Below are positions 1 to 5,456 of a stretch of 5,827 nucleotides of DNA, piece by piece. Where the stretch lies: NCBI GenBank assembly GCA_945788545.1, contig CALZMK010000114.1:1-5827 (forward strand), read 5' to 3'. Position 1 is the first letter of the stretch. The number at the start of each line of letters is the position of its first letter. The stretch comes from an uncultured Prevotella sp. GTDB taxonomy: Bacteria > Bacteroidota > Bacteroidia > Bacteroidales > Bacteroidaceae. The position numbers were made by a program, and so were the translations under genes. A model generated the notes under the pieces. That model was given only the letters and a program-made list of their open reading frames with translations. It did not search any database and had not been told where the DNA came from.

Positions 1-1015
1 GACTTGCGCCGAATTTCCATGGAGTGTAAAGTTTGAATTCGTATGACTCTCCAATTTCAGGAGCGAACAATTGTTGTGAGACATTACCATTGAGAAGCGA
101 CATACTTGTGTAGTTGCTTGTAGTGAGTTTATACCATGTGGGAGTAGAAACCGACAAACCGATGCGGAATGGGGATTCTTCCACAGGACGGAAGATGACA
201 CCGGCCTTGACATCAACACCCGTACCGGTGATTTTCCTTGTGTCCATAACTTCCACCGTGCTCGTTCCAAGGCTCTCGATATAGTCGGAGTATGCGTTGT
301 AGTGAACGTCCTGCACTCCCACTGTCACTCCCCAATAGAAGCGGTTGTTGACATTGCCGCTGATATTGAAGTCATATCTTCCGATATATCCCGACTGTGC
401 ACGGTACATATCGTAGGCATCTCCATCATATCCATAGAATGAACCATTGCCCGCTTCATCCTCATCATAGTTGATGTTGTTGGCATAGAGGTAATCCAAC
501 TGGCTGAACTGGATATAGTCGGAGAGAAGTGTTCCGTCCTTGTCTATATAAATAAAGTCATCGTTTCCGACGAACTTATTGTAAGTCAGCTTGTTCTGCG
601 CAGATCCATTAAGTTTTCCTGCAGCATTCAGAATCTGATTAAAATTGCGGCTCTTGGAGTAGTTGAACGCAAAGTTCAGAAACGACCTGCTGTTAGTGCG
701 CATACTATAGACAAAGCCTGCCTGGTCGAAACTCGGCACTGTCTTGTGGTCAGAACCATAGGTTGTGACATCCTGCTGAGATGACAAGCCGAAAGAGAGG
801 TTAACCGATGAACTGCGGAATAGTCCGATACCCGCTGGGTTGGTGCTGATAGTTGAGATGTCGGCACCCAATGCCTCCATTGCTCCACCCATACCGATAT
901 ATCTTGCCGTACCCGTCAGTTCGGGCTTCATCAGATTGGCATTTTCATAAGTCTCCTGAGCATTGGCGGTTATAGCCGCCATTGCCATTAATCCAAATAT
1001 AATCTTTTTCTTCAT
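1..1015 (-). CDS. OmpP1/FadL-family outer-membrane beta-barrel protein, 3' end outside the window
   Basis: An open frame reads without a stop from ATG at 1015 to the left edge, giving 338 residues of a longer protein. It begins with a signal peptide (KKK, hydrophobic stretch, cleavage after ANA at about residue 19). The segment around residues 36-68 (TARYIGMGG, then ALGAD, then NPAGIGLFRSS) is the N-terminal signature of FadL/OmpP1/TodX-type proteins, with NPAG at 59-62. The rest alternates polar and aromatic residues, as expected of beta strands (many Tyr, Phe, Asn, Asp). FadL proteins carry hydrophobic molecules such as fatty acids across the outer membrane; the substrate of Bacteroidetes members is generally unknown and cannot be read here. 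It lies 55 bases downstream of the aromatic-rich secreted protein gene with no promoter of its own visible, so it is probably co-transcribed. PorV-like proteins share part of the NPAG signature and are the main alternative. Confidence 0.85.
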   Translation of the reverse strand, partial: MKKKIIFGLMAMAAITANAQETYENANLMKPELTGTARYIGMGGAMEALGADISTISTNPAGIGLFRSSSVNLSFGLSSQQDVTTYGSDHKTVPSFDQAGFVYSMRTNSRSFLNFAFNYSKSRNFNQILNAAGKLNGSAQNKLTYNKFVGNDDFIYIDKDGTLLSDYIQFSQLDYLYANNINYDEDEAGNGSFYGYDGDAYDMYRAQSGYIGRYDFNISGNVNNRFYWGVTVGVQDVHYNAYSDYIESLGTSTVEVMDTRKITGTGVDVKAGVIFRPVEESPFRIGLSVSTPTWYKLTTSNYTSMSLLNGNVSQQLFAPEIGESYEFKLYTPWKFGAS

Positions 1016-1070
1016 AATTCCTAATTTCTAATTTCTAATTGACTTCGTCGAACGTTGTTTCCTAATTTCT
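1016..1070. repeat. AATTAGA heptamer repeats in the gap between two genes
   Basis: On the plus strand the heptamer CTAATTT occurs twice in tandem at 1021-1034, with a third partial copy (CTAATT) at 1035-1040. The 10-mer CCTAATTTCT at 1020-1029 is repeated exactly at 1061-1070, just before the stop codon of the upstream gene. The repeats fill most of the 55-base spacer, and their minus-strand form (AATTAGA) lies directly before the start codon of the FadL-like gene. No Shine-Dalgarno sequence and no TAnnTTTG promoter box are present. The block may be a short simple-sequence array or a leader element; its function is unknown. Confidence 0.55.
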
Positions 1071-2072
1071 TTATCTTCTTCCGCCATGACCAATGCTTCC
1101 ACCTGAGCGTGAGCCACCGGCACTGATACCGCCGCCTCCGCGACTGCCACCGCCAAAACTACCTCCGCTACTGATACTGCTACCGCGCGTGCTGCTTGAG
1201 TTATTGTAGCTCTGGTTTCGACTTGATGATGTGTTGATATTGTTCCTTTGATAAGAAACGTTACGGTTGGAGTTGAATCTGTTGGATGTTCCGCTTCTTG
1301 TGATCACACTATTCGTTCTATCCCTGTTTGCGATGCCAGAACTGATGCTGCGACCAGATCCGAATGCAGATGCAGGGCGACCATAAGAAACGCTACCGTG
1401 ATTGGCAGTACCAGCGCGTCCTGTACCATAGTATTTTGATCCACCACCACCTCCATATACAGGATAGTAGTGTCCGTGCCATCCCCAGTCGTAGTAATAT
1501 GAGTAATATGGTCTCCAACCATACCAACCTCCATACCATCCACCATACCAGCCGGCATATCCGTAATACCATGGATCGTACCATGGGTCATACCAATGTC
1601 CGTAAGGACCATACCATGATGAATAATACCAAGGGTCGTAGAACGTGCTCCATCCATACCAGCGGTTGAAACGACCGTCGTTATATCCATGCCAATAAGC
1701 ATTGCTACACTGATAACCATCCCACATTTCCATCCTACGGGTATATTTGAAGTCGTCGTCATTCATCAGAGAGTCGCGTCGCGCCTTTCTGTTCTTGACC
1801 TTCGCTGTAGCTATCTCGTTGCCAAGAGAGTCGATGGCTACTACCTGACTGCCATTGCAGAGGTCGCCCTCCCAGCATTCAGTACGGTTGCGACGATTGT
1901 AGTCGTCAATACTTCTGTTACTGCCCGAGTAGTATGTGTCCTTTGGCATTCCAAAGTTCTTTTTGGATTTTTCCACATTCTTCTTGGTAGGAACAAAATA
2001 CATATCGTCTTGCGCATTCATGGTAAGCGGCATTGCAGCAACCAATGCAAAGAGAATCAATGTCTTTTTCAT
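1071..2072 (-). CDS. Secreted Trp/Tyr/Gly-rich protein with Gly/Ser-rich tail, function unknown
   Basis: This 333-residue protein has a clear signal peptide (MKK, hydrophobic core, cleavage after MNA at about residue 20). Residues 21-115 are charged and fairly ordinary, with a C-x5-C pair at Cys66 and Cys72; a third Cys lies at 122. Residues 117-206 hold 15 Trp and 25 Tyr in 90 positions, in short repeats such as YDPWYY (145-150, 165-170) and GGWYGGWYGW (177-186). Residues 207-333 are Gly/Ser/Arg/Asn-rich and low in complexity, ending in Gly clusters and RR. I do not recognise a named family. The composition suggests a surface or periplasmic structural protein, perhaps adhesive or cross-linked through tyrosines, but that is inference. 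The ATG at 2072 is supported by the signal peptide and a strong AAGGAG site. A consensus promoter lies upstream and a FadL-like gene downstream, so the two probably form an operon. Confidence 0.85.
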   Translation of the reverse strand: MKKTLILFALVAAMPLTMNAQDDMYFVPTKKNVEKSKKNFGMPKDTYYSGSNRSIDDYNRRNRTECWEGDLCNGSQVVAIDSLGNEIATAKVKNRKARRDSLMNDDDFKYTRRMEMWDGYQCSNAYWHGYNDGRFNRWYGWSTFYDPWYYSSWYGPYGHWYDPWYDPWYYGYAGWYGGWYGGWYGWRPYYSYYYDWGWHGHYYPVYGGGGGSKYYGTGRAGTANHGSVSYGRPASAFGSGRSISSGIANRDRTNSVITRSGTSNRFNSNRNVSYQRNNINTSSSRNQSYNNSSSTRGSSISSGGSFGGGSRGGGGISAGGSRSGGSIGHGGRR

Positions 2073-2080
2073 ATCTTTTT

Positions 2081-2086
2081 CTCCTT
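2081..2086 (-). promoter_or_regulatory. Strong Shine-Dalgarno site for the aromatic-rich protein gene
   Basis: The minus strand reads AAGGAG, eight bases before the ATG at 2072. This is near the ideal anti-16S match and spacing, and it fixes the start. The other genes in this window lack such a site, as is usual in Bacteroidetes, where A-rich leaders are common. Confidence 0.7.
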
Positions 2087-2124
2087 ATATTATTATATTA
2101 ATAATTAATTTCTTTATTTTGCTG

Positions 2125-2155
2125 CAAAGTTACGATTATTTTATGAAAAATCAAA
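2125..2155 (-). promoter_or_regulatory. Bacteroidetes-type promoter of the aromatic-rich protein / FadL-like unit
   Basis: The minus strand carries TTTG (2155-2152), a 19-base spacer, then TAACTTTG (2132-2125). This matches the Bacteroidetes housekeeping consensus of TTTG at -33 and TAnnTTTG at -7. Transcription should start near 2117-2120, giving a very AT-rich leader of about 45 bases before the ATG at 2072. Confidence 0.75.
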
Positions 2156-2172
2156 GAGGTTTTTCCTAAAAG

Positions 2173-2191
2173 TATGGGGAATTTCCCTATA
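2173..2191. repeat. Imperfect inverted repeat centred on GGGAATTTCCC
   Basis: Nine positions on each side of base 2182 can pair: TATGGGGAA against TTCCCTATA, with one G-T wobble. It lies 18 bases upstream of the TTTG element of the promoter at 2125-2155 and just beyond the hairpin at 2212-2242. It could be an operator for the downstream unit or a second weak terminator arm. The unpaired centre is a single base, so as RNA the innermost pairs would have to open, which favours a DNA-level role or chance. Confidence 0.3.
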
Positions 2192-2211
2192 AAAACTTAA
2201 AAAGACACTGA

Positions 2212-2242
2212 AAGCACGAATTATTTGTGATAATCCGTGCTT
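2212..2242 (-). terminator. Hairpin ending the rpoD / small secreted protein unit
   Basis: AAGCACG (2212-2218) pairs with CGTGCTT (2236-2242). After one A/C mismatch, ATTAT (2220-2224) pairs with ATAAT (2230-2234) around a five-base loop. The stem lies 32 bases beyond the stop codon of the gene at 2275-2748. On the minus strand the T-rich stretch starts about eight bases after the stem (TTTTT at 2203-2199, then TTTTT at 2195-2191), so it is not a textbook intrinsic terminator, but its position between two units fits one. Confidence 0.5.
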
Positions 2243-2274
2243 CCGATGCCGATACATGATGTAATGTTATATGC

Positions 2275-2748
2275 TTAGTGCTTTTTCTTGGCTTTCTTCT
2301 CCTTCTTGGGTTTTTCAACTGGTTGTTCGTCATCTATGCCCATATATACGGGTTCAAATCTAAAGTCAGCCTTTGTCAGATAGCGTACGTCATATCCACC
2401 TTTGGCCTTGATGGTATATGTCTCCTTGAGTTTCTTCAGCTTCTTCTCGGCTGTTTTCAAATCTTTGCCAAACAATACCACGCAAGTGCGGTTGGGCATT
2501 TTATTAGAGTTGAAATAACCTTTTAACTGTAAGGCGTATTCATCACGACCCAACAGAAAGTCGGTCTTACTTTCAACCCATGTACTGTCAATCTTTTGTA
2601 TGTCAGTGAAATACACTGTTGAGTCGGCGAATGATGCAGAAAAGCCAAACAGGTATCTTGGTGACACCTTTCCCTTGGCAGTGGCCTGCAATGCCAATCC
2701 TGAACAAAATATCAGTGCCGCAATGGCAATCTTAATGTTTTTTTTCAT
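2275..2748 (-). CDS. Small secreted protein of unknown function, Lys-rich C-terminus
   Basis: The product is 157 residues long. It starts with a signal peptide (MKKN, hydrophobic core, probable cleavage after ATA at about residue 24). Cys15 lies inside the hydrophobic core but is preceded by Phe, so it is not a lipobox. The mature part opens with RYLFGFSASFADSTVYFTDI (31-50), followed by a Lys-rich amphipathic stretch at 95-110 and KGGYDVRYL (116-124), and it ends in a strongly basic tail (146-157, eight Lys in 12 residues). I cannot name a family; the protein looks like a conserved Bacteroidales periplasmic protein rather than a chance frame. Its start is 45 bases from the stop of rpoD, with no TAnnTTTG box or convincing terminator in the gap, so read-through from rpoD is likely. 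No Shine-Dalgarno site is visible; the leader is A-rich. Confidence 0.85.
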   Translation of the reverse strand: MKKNIKIAIAALIFCSGLALQATAKGKVSPRYLFGFSASFADSTVYFTDIQKIDSTWVESKTDFLLGRDEYALQLKGYFNSNKMPNRTCVVLFGKDLKTAEKKLKKLKETYTIKAKGGYDVRYLTKADFRFEPVYMGIDDEQPVEKPKKEKKAKKKH

Positions 2749-2793
2749 CTATTCTATTTTATAATTCTTTATAAATAATATGTATTGGCAGGG

Positions 2794-3657
2794 TTAATTG
2801 CCGAGATATGCCTTAAGCACCTGGCTATTTGAATTGTTGCGCAACTTGCGTATGGCTTTTTCCCTTATCTGTCTTACTCGCTCTCTTGTGAGTCCGTATC
2901 TGGTACCGATCTCCTCGAGTGTTTTCTCCTGGGTGTCAATGCCATAGAAGTCCTTGATAACCAATCTTTCGCGTTCCTTAAGTGTTCCGAGCACCTTGCG
3001 CAACTCCTCGCGCAGTGACTCCAACAATAGTTCATTGTCAACTGTAGGTGCATTAGTGTCAGCCATCACATCGAGCATACTGCCTCCCTCGTCATCCGAG
3101 AACGGAGCGTCAACCGACACATGACGGCTGTTGGCTTTGAGAGCGTCATCCACCTTTTCCTCTGGGATGTCGGTAGTTGCAGATATCTCTTCAACCGATG
3201 GCCGGCGCTCGTTTTCCTGTTCAAACTTGTTTAGAGCCTTGTTTATCTTATTTACCGAACCTACCTGGTTGAGAGGCAACCTCACAATTCGGCTCTGCTC
3301 GGCTATAGCCTGAAGGATACTTTGTCTTATCCACCATACGGCATATGATATGAACTTAAATCCTCGGGTCTCGTCAAATTTCTCAGCGGCCTTGATAAGT
3401 CCTACGTTTCCCTCGTTGATGAGGTCGGATAGGGTAAGACCTTGGTTCTGATATTGTTTTGCCACTGACACAACAAATCGAAGATTGGCTTTTGTCAATC
3501 TTTCGAGTGCCTTGCGGTCACCCTTACGTATCTGCTGGGCGAGTTCCACTTCCTCGTCCACTGTCAAGAGTTCTTCTTTTCCGATTTCTTGTAGATATTT
3601 CTCTAAAGAAGCACTCTCGCGGTTGGTGATTGATTTGATAATCTTCAGTTGTCTCAT
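2794..3657 (-). CDS. rpoD: Primary (housekeeping) sigma-70 factor RpoD/SigA
   Basis: The 287-residue protein directs RNA polymerase to housekeeping promoters. The N-terminus (MRQLKI, then [17 protein letters not shown]) is the characteristic Bacteroidetes form: region 1.1 is absent and region 1.2 starts at about residue 16. Region 2 includes [17 protein letters not shown] (57-73), [20 protein letters not shown] (78-97) and the -10-binding, DNA-melting segment [17 protein letters not shown] (98-114). Region 3 covers about 122-200, including [12 protein letters not shown]. Region 4.2 ends the protein with the helix-turn-helix [20 protein letters not shown] (246-265), which contacts the -33 element. 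The length equals that of other Bacteroidetes primary sigmas, and the gene is complete. Its own promoter overlaps the terminator of the upstream protease gene, and the promoter matches the consensus this sigma would read. An alternative sigma is unlikely because the core regions match the primary form closely. Confidence 0.97.
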   Translation of the reverse strand: MRQLKIIKSITNRESASLEKYLQEIGKEELLTVDEEVELAQQIRKGDRKALERLTKANLRFVVSVAKQYQNQGLTLSDLINEGNVGLIKAAEKFDETRGFKFISYAVWWIRQSILQAIAEQSRIVRLPLNQVGSVNKINKALNKFEQENERRPSVEEISATTDIPEEKVDDALKANSRHVSVDAPFSDDEGGSMLDVMADTNAPTVDNELLLESLREELRKVLGTLKERERLVIKDFYGIDTQEKTLEEIGTRYGLTRERVRQIREKAIRKLRNNSNSQVLKAYLGN

Positions 3658-3710
3658 CTTTGGCTTACTATTTAGTTATAGGAATTCAGGCTTTCAATGC
3701 CAATCAAATG

Positions 3711-3742
3711 CAAAACTATAACAAAAAAACGGAAACACCAAA
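3711..3742 (-). promoter_or_regulatory. rpoD promoter, overlapping the protease terminator
   Basis: On the minus strand TTTG (3742-3739) is followed by a 20-base spacer and TAGTTTTG (3718-3711), a full match to TTTG / TAnnTTTG. The predicted start is near 3704-3706, leaving a leader of about 47 bases before the ATG at 3657, with no Shine-Dalgarno site. The TTTG sits in the loop region of the terminator at 3723-3760, and the T-run of that terminator is part of the promoter spacer. Confidence 0.7.
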
Positions 3743-3760
3743 GGAGTGCTCCGTTTTTTT
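3723..3760 (-). terminator. Intrinsic terminator of the HtrA-type protease gene
   Basis: AAAAAAACGGA (3723-3733) is complementary to TCCGTTTTTTT (3750-3760), an 11-base-pair stem with possible inner CAC/GTG pairing (3736-3738 with 3746-3748 region). The transcript ends in seven U. It starts 24 bases after the stop codon at 3784. The A and T runs on both sides make it symmetrical, so it could also stop transcription coming from the other strand. Confidence 0.85.
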
Positions 3761-3783
3761 GTTTTTTTTAACCGTTGTATGTC

Positions 3784-4698
3784 TTATTCTTGCAATGGAA
3801 CTGCAAAGTAGCCTTTCTTTCCTGTTGGATATATACCCTGGATGTAGAGCACGGGCTCCTTACTTGTTGATGCATCTTTTACAGCCTTCTGCAGGTCATC
3901 GATAGTCTTAATTGACGCGTCGTTCACCTTTTGGATAATGAATCCACGACCAATTCCGGCATCTGCAAGTTTACCTTTGTTCACCTTCAACACTTCCAGT
4001 CCGTAGGTGATGTTCATCTGCTTCTTGGTGTCCTCGGTGATGGGGCGGAATGAAGCGTCGAGTACGTCCAGATCGGCCTTCTGTACTACCTTGGTCGTAC
4101 CCTGCTCGTTCTTAAGAGTGACTGTTTTGCTCACCTTCTTTTTGTTGTGCAGATAAGTGAGTGAGAGTTTGTCACCCGGGCGTTTCTTGGCCATCAGTTC
4201 CTGCAACTCTGCCATCTTGGTGAGTTTCTGTCCATCAGCCTCGATTATTACGTCTCCAGTCTGTACGCCTGCATCGGCAGCAGCACCGTCGTCAACCACC
4301 TTGGCAACGTATATACCCTCCATTGTTCCGAGGTCAACCTCCTTGCCTTGGTCTTTCTGTGAGTCAACATAGTTCTTCACGTCGCCACCTTGGATTCCGA
4401 GCAATGCGCGCTGTACTGTGCCATACTTTTTGAGGTCATCCACAACTTTGTTCATAATGGTGGTGGGAATGGCGAATCCATAACCGCTATATGCACCGGT
4501 GGGTGAGTAGAGCATGGCGTTGATACCAACGAGTTCACCGCGTGTGTTCACCAATGCACCGCCAGAGTTACCTTGATTGATAGCAGCATCGGTCTGTATA
4601 AATGACTCCACGCCGTTAGCTCCCAATGAGCGAGCCTTTGCGCTCACAATACCGGCAGTGACAGTGTTATTCAGACCGAGAGGATTACCCACAGCCAA
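3784..4698 (-). CDS. C-terminal fragment of the HtrA-type protease (catalytic Ser and two PDZ domains)
   Basis: This is the 3' open frame of the interrupted gene. Its 304-residue form relies on a TTG at 4698 that corresponds to Leu179 of the intact protein, so it is unlikely to be a true start. It holds [18 protein letters not shown] (2-19), the serine motif [20 protein letters not shown] (35-54) with Ser45, and FAIPTT (75-80). PDZ1 contains [19 protein letters not shown] (128-146) and [13 protein letters not shown]2 contains GFIIQKVND (252-260). It lacks a signal peptide, so even if made it would stay in the cytoplasm. Confidence 0.75.
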   Translation of the reverse strand: MAVGNPLGLNNTVTAGIVSAKARSLGANGVESFIQTDAAINQGNSGGALVNTRGELVGINAMLYSPTGAYSGYGFAIPTTIMNKVVDDLKKYGTVQRALLGIQGGDVKNYVDSQKDQGKEVDLGTMEGIYVAKVVDDGAAADAGVQTGDVIIEADGQKLTKMAELQELMAKKRPGDKLSLTYLHNKKKVSKTVTLKNEQGTTKVVQKADLDVLDASFRPITEDTKKQMNITYGLEVLKVNKGKLADAGIGRGFIIQKVNDASIKTIDDLQKAVKDASTSKEPVLYIQGIYPTGKKGYFAVPLQE

Positions 4699-5231
4699 TA
4701 CCCACTCGCCGATTTCAAGTCGTTACTATTGGCGATGGTTATGGCAGGCAGGTTCTTTCCGTTAATCTTGATAAGGGCAAGGTCGGTGGTCTTGTCAGCA
4801 CCGATGATACGTGCCGAGTATTCGCTGTTGTCGTTAAGTGTCACTGTCAGTTCGTCAGCACCGTCAACAACGTGATTATTGGTGACAATGTATCCGTCGG
4901 CAGAAATAATCACTCCCGAACCGGCAGCCTCTTTTTTTGGAGTCTGTATCTGTCGCTTCTGAGTGCCACCGTTACCACGTCCGAAGAAACCTCCAAATGG
5001 ATCGCTGAAGAAATCGCTGAACGGGTCGCTCTGCACGTCAACAGTCTTAATCTTACTGTTCTGCACATACTTAATATATACAACCGAAGGCAAGGCCTTC
5101 TCGGCTGCATAAGTGAGATCAACTGGTTGCCCAGCCGGTGTGGCGGCTTCAGCCTTGTTGAAGGCAGCCACCGAGAATACGATTGCCACGAGGCAAATCA
5201 CTGGAATAATGTAATTAACAATCTTTTTCAT
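4671..5231 (-). CDS. N-terminal fragment of the HtrA-type protease (signal peptide, His and Asp of the triad)
   Basis: This is the 5' open frame of the interrupted gene, 186 residues. Residues 1-173 are authentic: a hydrophobic signal segment (about 5-24, cleavage near AEA at 27-29), a Phe/Gly-rich loop (SDPF at 68-71 through GFFGRGNGG at 81-89) matching the LA loop region of DegP, then the first beta-barrel with His120 and Asp150. Residues 174-186 ([13 protein letters not shown]) are out-of-frame sequence before the stop. Without Ser and the PDZ domains the product would be inactive. The ATG at 5231 is supported by the signal peptide. Confidence 0.75.
   Translation of the reverse strand: MKKIVNYIIPVICLVAIVFSVAAFNKAEAATPAGQPVDLTYAAEKALPSVVYIKYVQNSKIKTVDVQSDPFSDFFSDPFGGFFGRGNGGTQKRQIQTPKKEAAGSGVIISADGYIVTNNHVVDGADELTVTLNDNSEYSARIIGADKTTDLALIKINGKNLPAITIANSNDLKSASGYWLWVILSV
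4712..4716 (-). other. Frameshift site in the protease gene (one base missing from an A run)
   Basis: The minus strand reads GAC TTG AAA TCG GCG AGT. Adding one A to the AAA run (TTT at 4713-4715 on the plus strand) gives GAC TTG AAA ATC GGC GAG TGG, coding for DLKIGEW, the conserved form. No classical slippery heptamer is present, so programmed frameshifting is unlikely. Confidence 0.85.
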
Positions 5232-5281
5232 CTTCTAAGATATTAAATGTTAGACTTTTTTCTTGTTATTAAAATCGAGTG

Positions 5282-5289
5282 CAAATATA
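5282..5289 (-). promoter_or_regulatory. Probable -7 box of the protease gene
   Basis: The minus strand reads TATATTTG, a match to TAnnTTTG, 50 bases before the ATG at 5231. No exact TTTG lies at the right distance; ATTG at 5315-5312 with a 22-base spacer is the nearest. A weak -33 may point to regulation by an added factor, and a short palindrome covers this spot. Confidence 0.45.
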
Positions 5290-5309
5290 ATGGCAAAAAA
5301 TGTAAAACT

Positions 5310-5320
5310 GACAATTTGTC
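5310..5320. repeat. Palindrome GACAATTTGTC at the protease -33 position
   Basis: Five bases on each side of 5315 are complementary. It covers the place where the -33 element of the protease promoter should be and is followed by AAATATTT, a second perfect palindrome, at 5323-5330. It might be an operator, but short AT-rich palindromes also arise by chance. Confidence 0.3.
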
Positions 5321-5419
5321 GTAAATATTTGTTACAATTTAACAGTTGGTCTTCTATAGTTAACCACCTTTTGAATTTGGGCACTTAACATTGAAAAAAA
5401 GAAAAAAATGACGAAATGT

Positions 5420-5450
5420 TTTGTTGTTTGGACTTTTTTTATTATCTTTG
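5420..5450 (+). promoter_or_regulatory. rnpB promoter
   Basis: TTTG (5420-5423), a 19-base spacer and TATCTTTG (5443-5450) match the Bacteroidetes consensus. The expected start is near 5456-5458, exactly where the RNase P RNA sequence begins. Two A7 tracts (5394-5400 and 5402-5408) lie just upstream and may act like an UP element. Confidence 0.75.
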
Positions 5451-5456
5451 CATTTT

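Larger units (their letters stand above)
3784..5231 (-). pseudogene. degP: HtrA/DegP-family periplasmic serine protease, interrupted by a one-base frameshift
   Basis: Read with one added base near 4713-4715, the span encodes a continuous 482-residue DegP/HtrA/DegQ-like protein, the usual length of the family. These proteins degrade or refold misfolded envelope proteins in the periplasm. The reconstructed order is: signal peptide (about 1-29), trypsin-like domain with His120 (TNNHVV), Asp150 (TTDLALI) and Ser223 ([10 protein letters not shown]), PDZ1 (about 275-370) and PDZ2 (about 400-475). Spacing between triad residues (30 and 73) is close to that of E. coli DegP (30 and 75). At the break the frame reads DLK-SASGYW, whereas restoring one A gives [14 protein letters not shown], the conserved family sequence. 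As written, neither half holds a full triad. A homopolymer sequencing or assembly error is as likely as a real mutation, because the rest of both halves is well preserved. Confidence 0.9.

Noticed and set aside
1044..1056. TTCGTCGAA and AACGTT as an operator in the gap before the FadL-like gene
   Set aside because: Both are very short palindromes of common form, with no promoter nearby for them to control.
1304..1762. 152-residue open frame in another minus-strand frame inside the aromatic-rich gene
   Set aside because: It is a shadow of the TGGTATGG-type codon repeats; its composition (Met, Gly, Thr, Ile, His runs) is low in complexity and there is no start signal.
1689..2108. 139-residue plus-strand open frame opposite the aromatic-rich gene
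   Set aside because: It is antisense to a well-supported gene, has no promoter or ribosome site, and its translation resembles no protein I recognise.
2787..2802. GGCA/TGCC hairpin at the end of rpoD as a terminator
   Set aside because: Only four pairs with an eight-base loop, overlapping the stop codon, and no T run follows.
4712..4716. Programmed frameshifting as the explanation for the split protease
   Set aside because: No X-XXY-YYZ slippery heptamer or obvious stimulatory hairpin is present, and this family is not known to use frameshifting; an indel in an A run explains it more simply.
5290..5388. 32-residue plus-strand open frame starting MAKNVKL between the protease and rnpB
   Set aside because: It has no ribosome site, overlaps the promoter region of the protease, and is short enough to occur by chance in AT-rich DNA.
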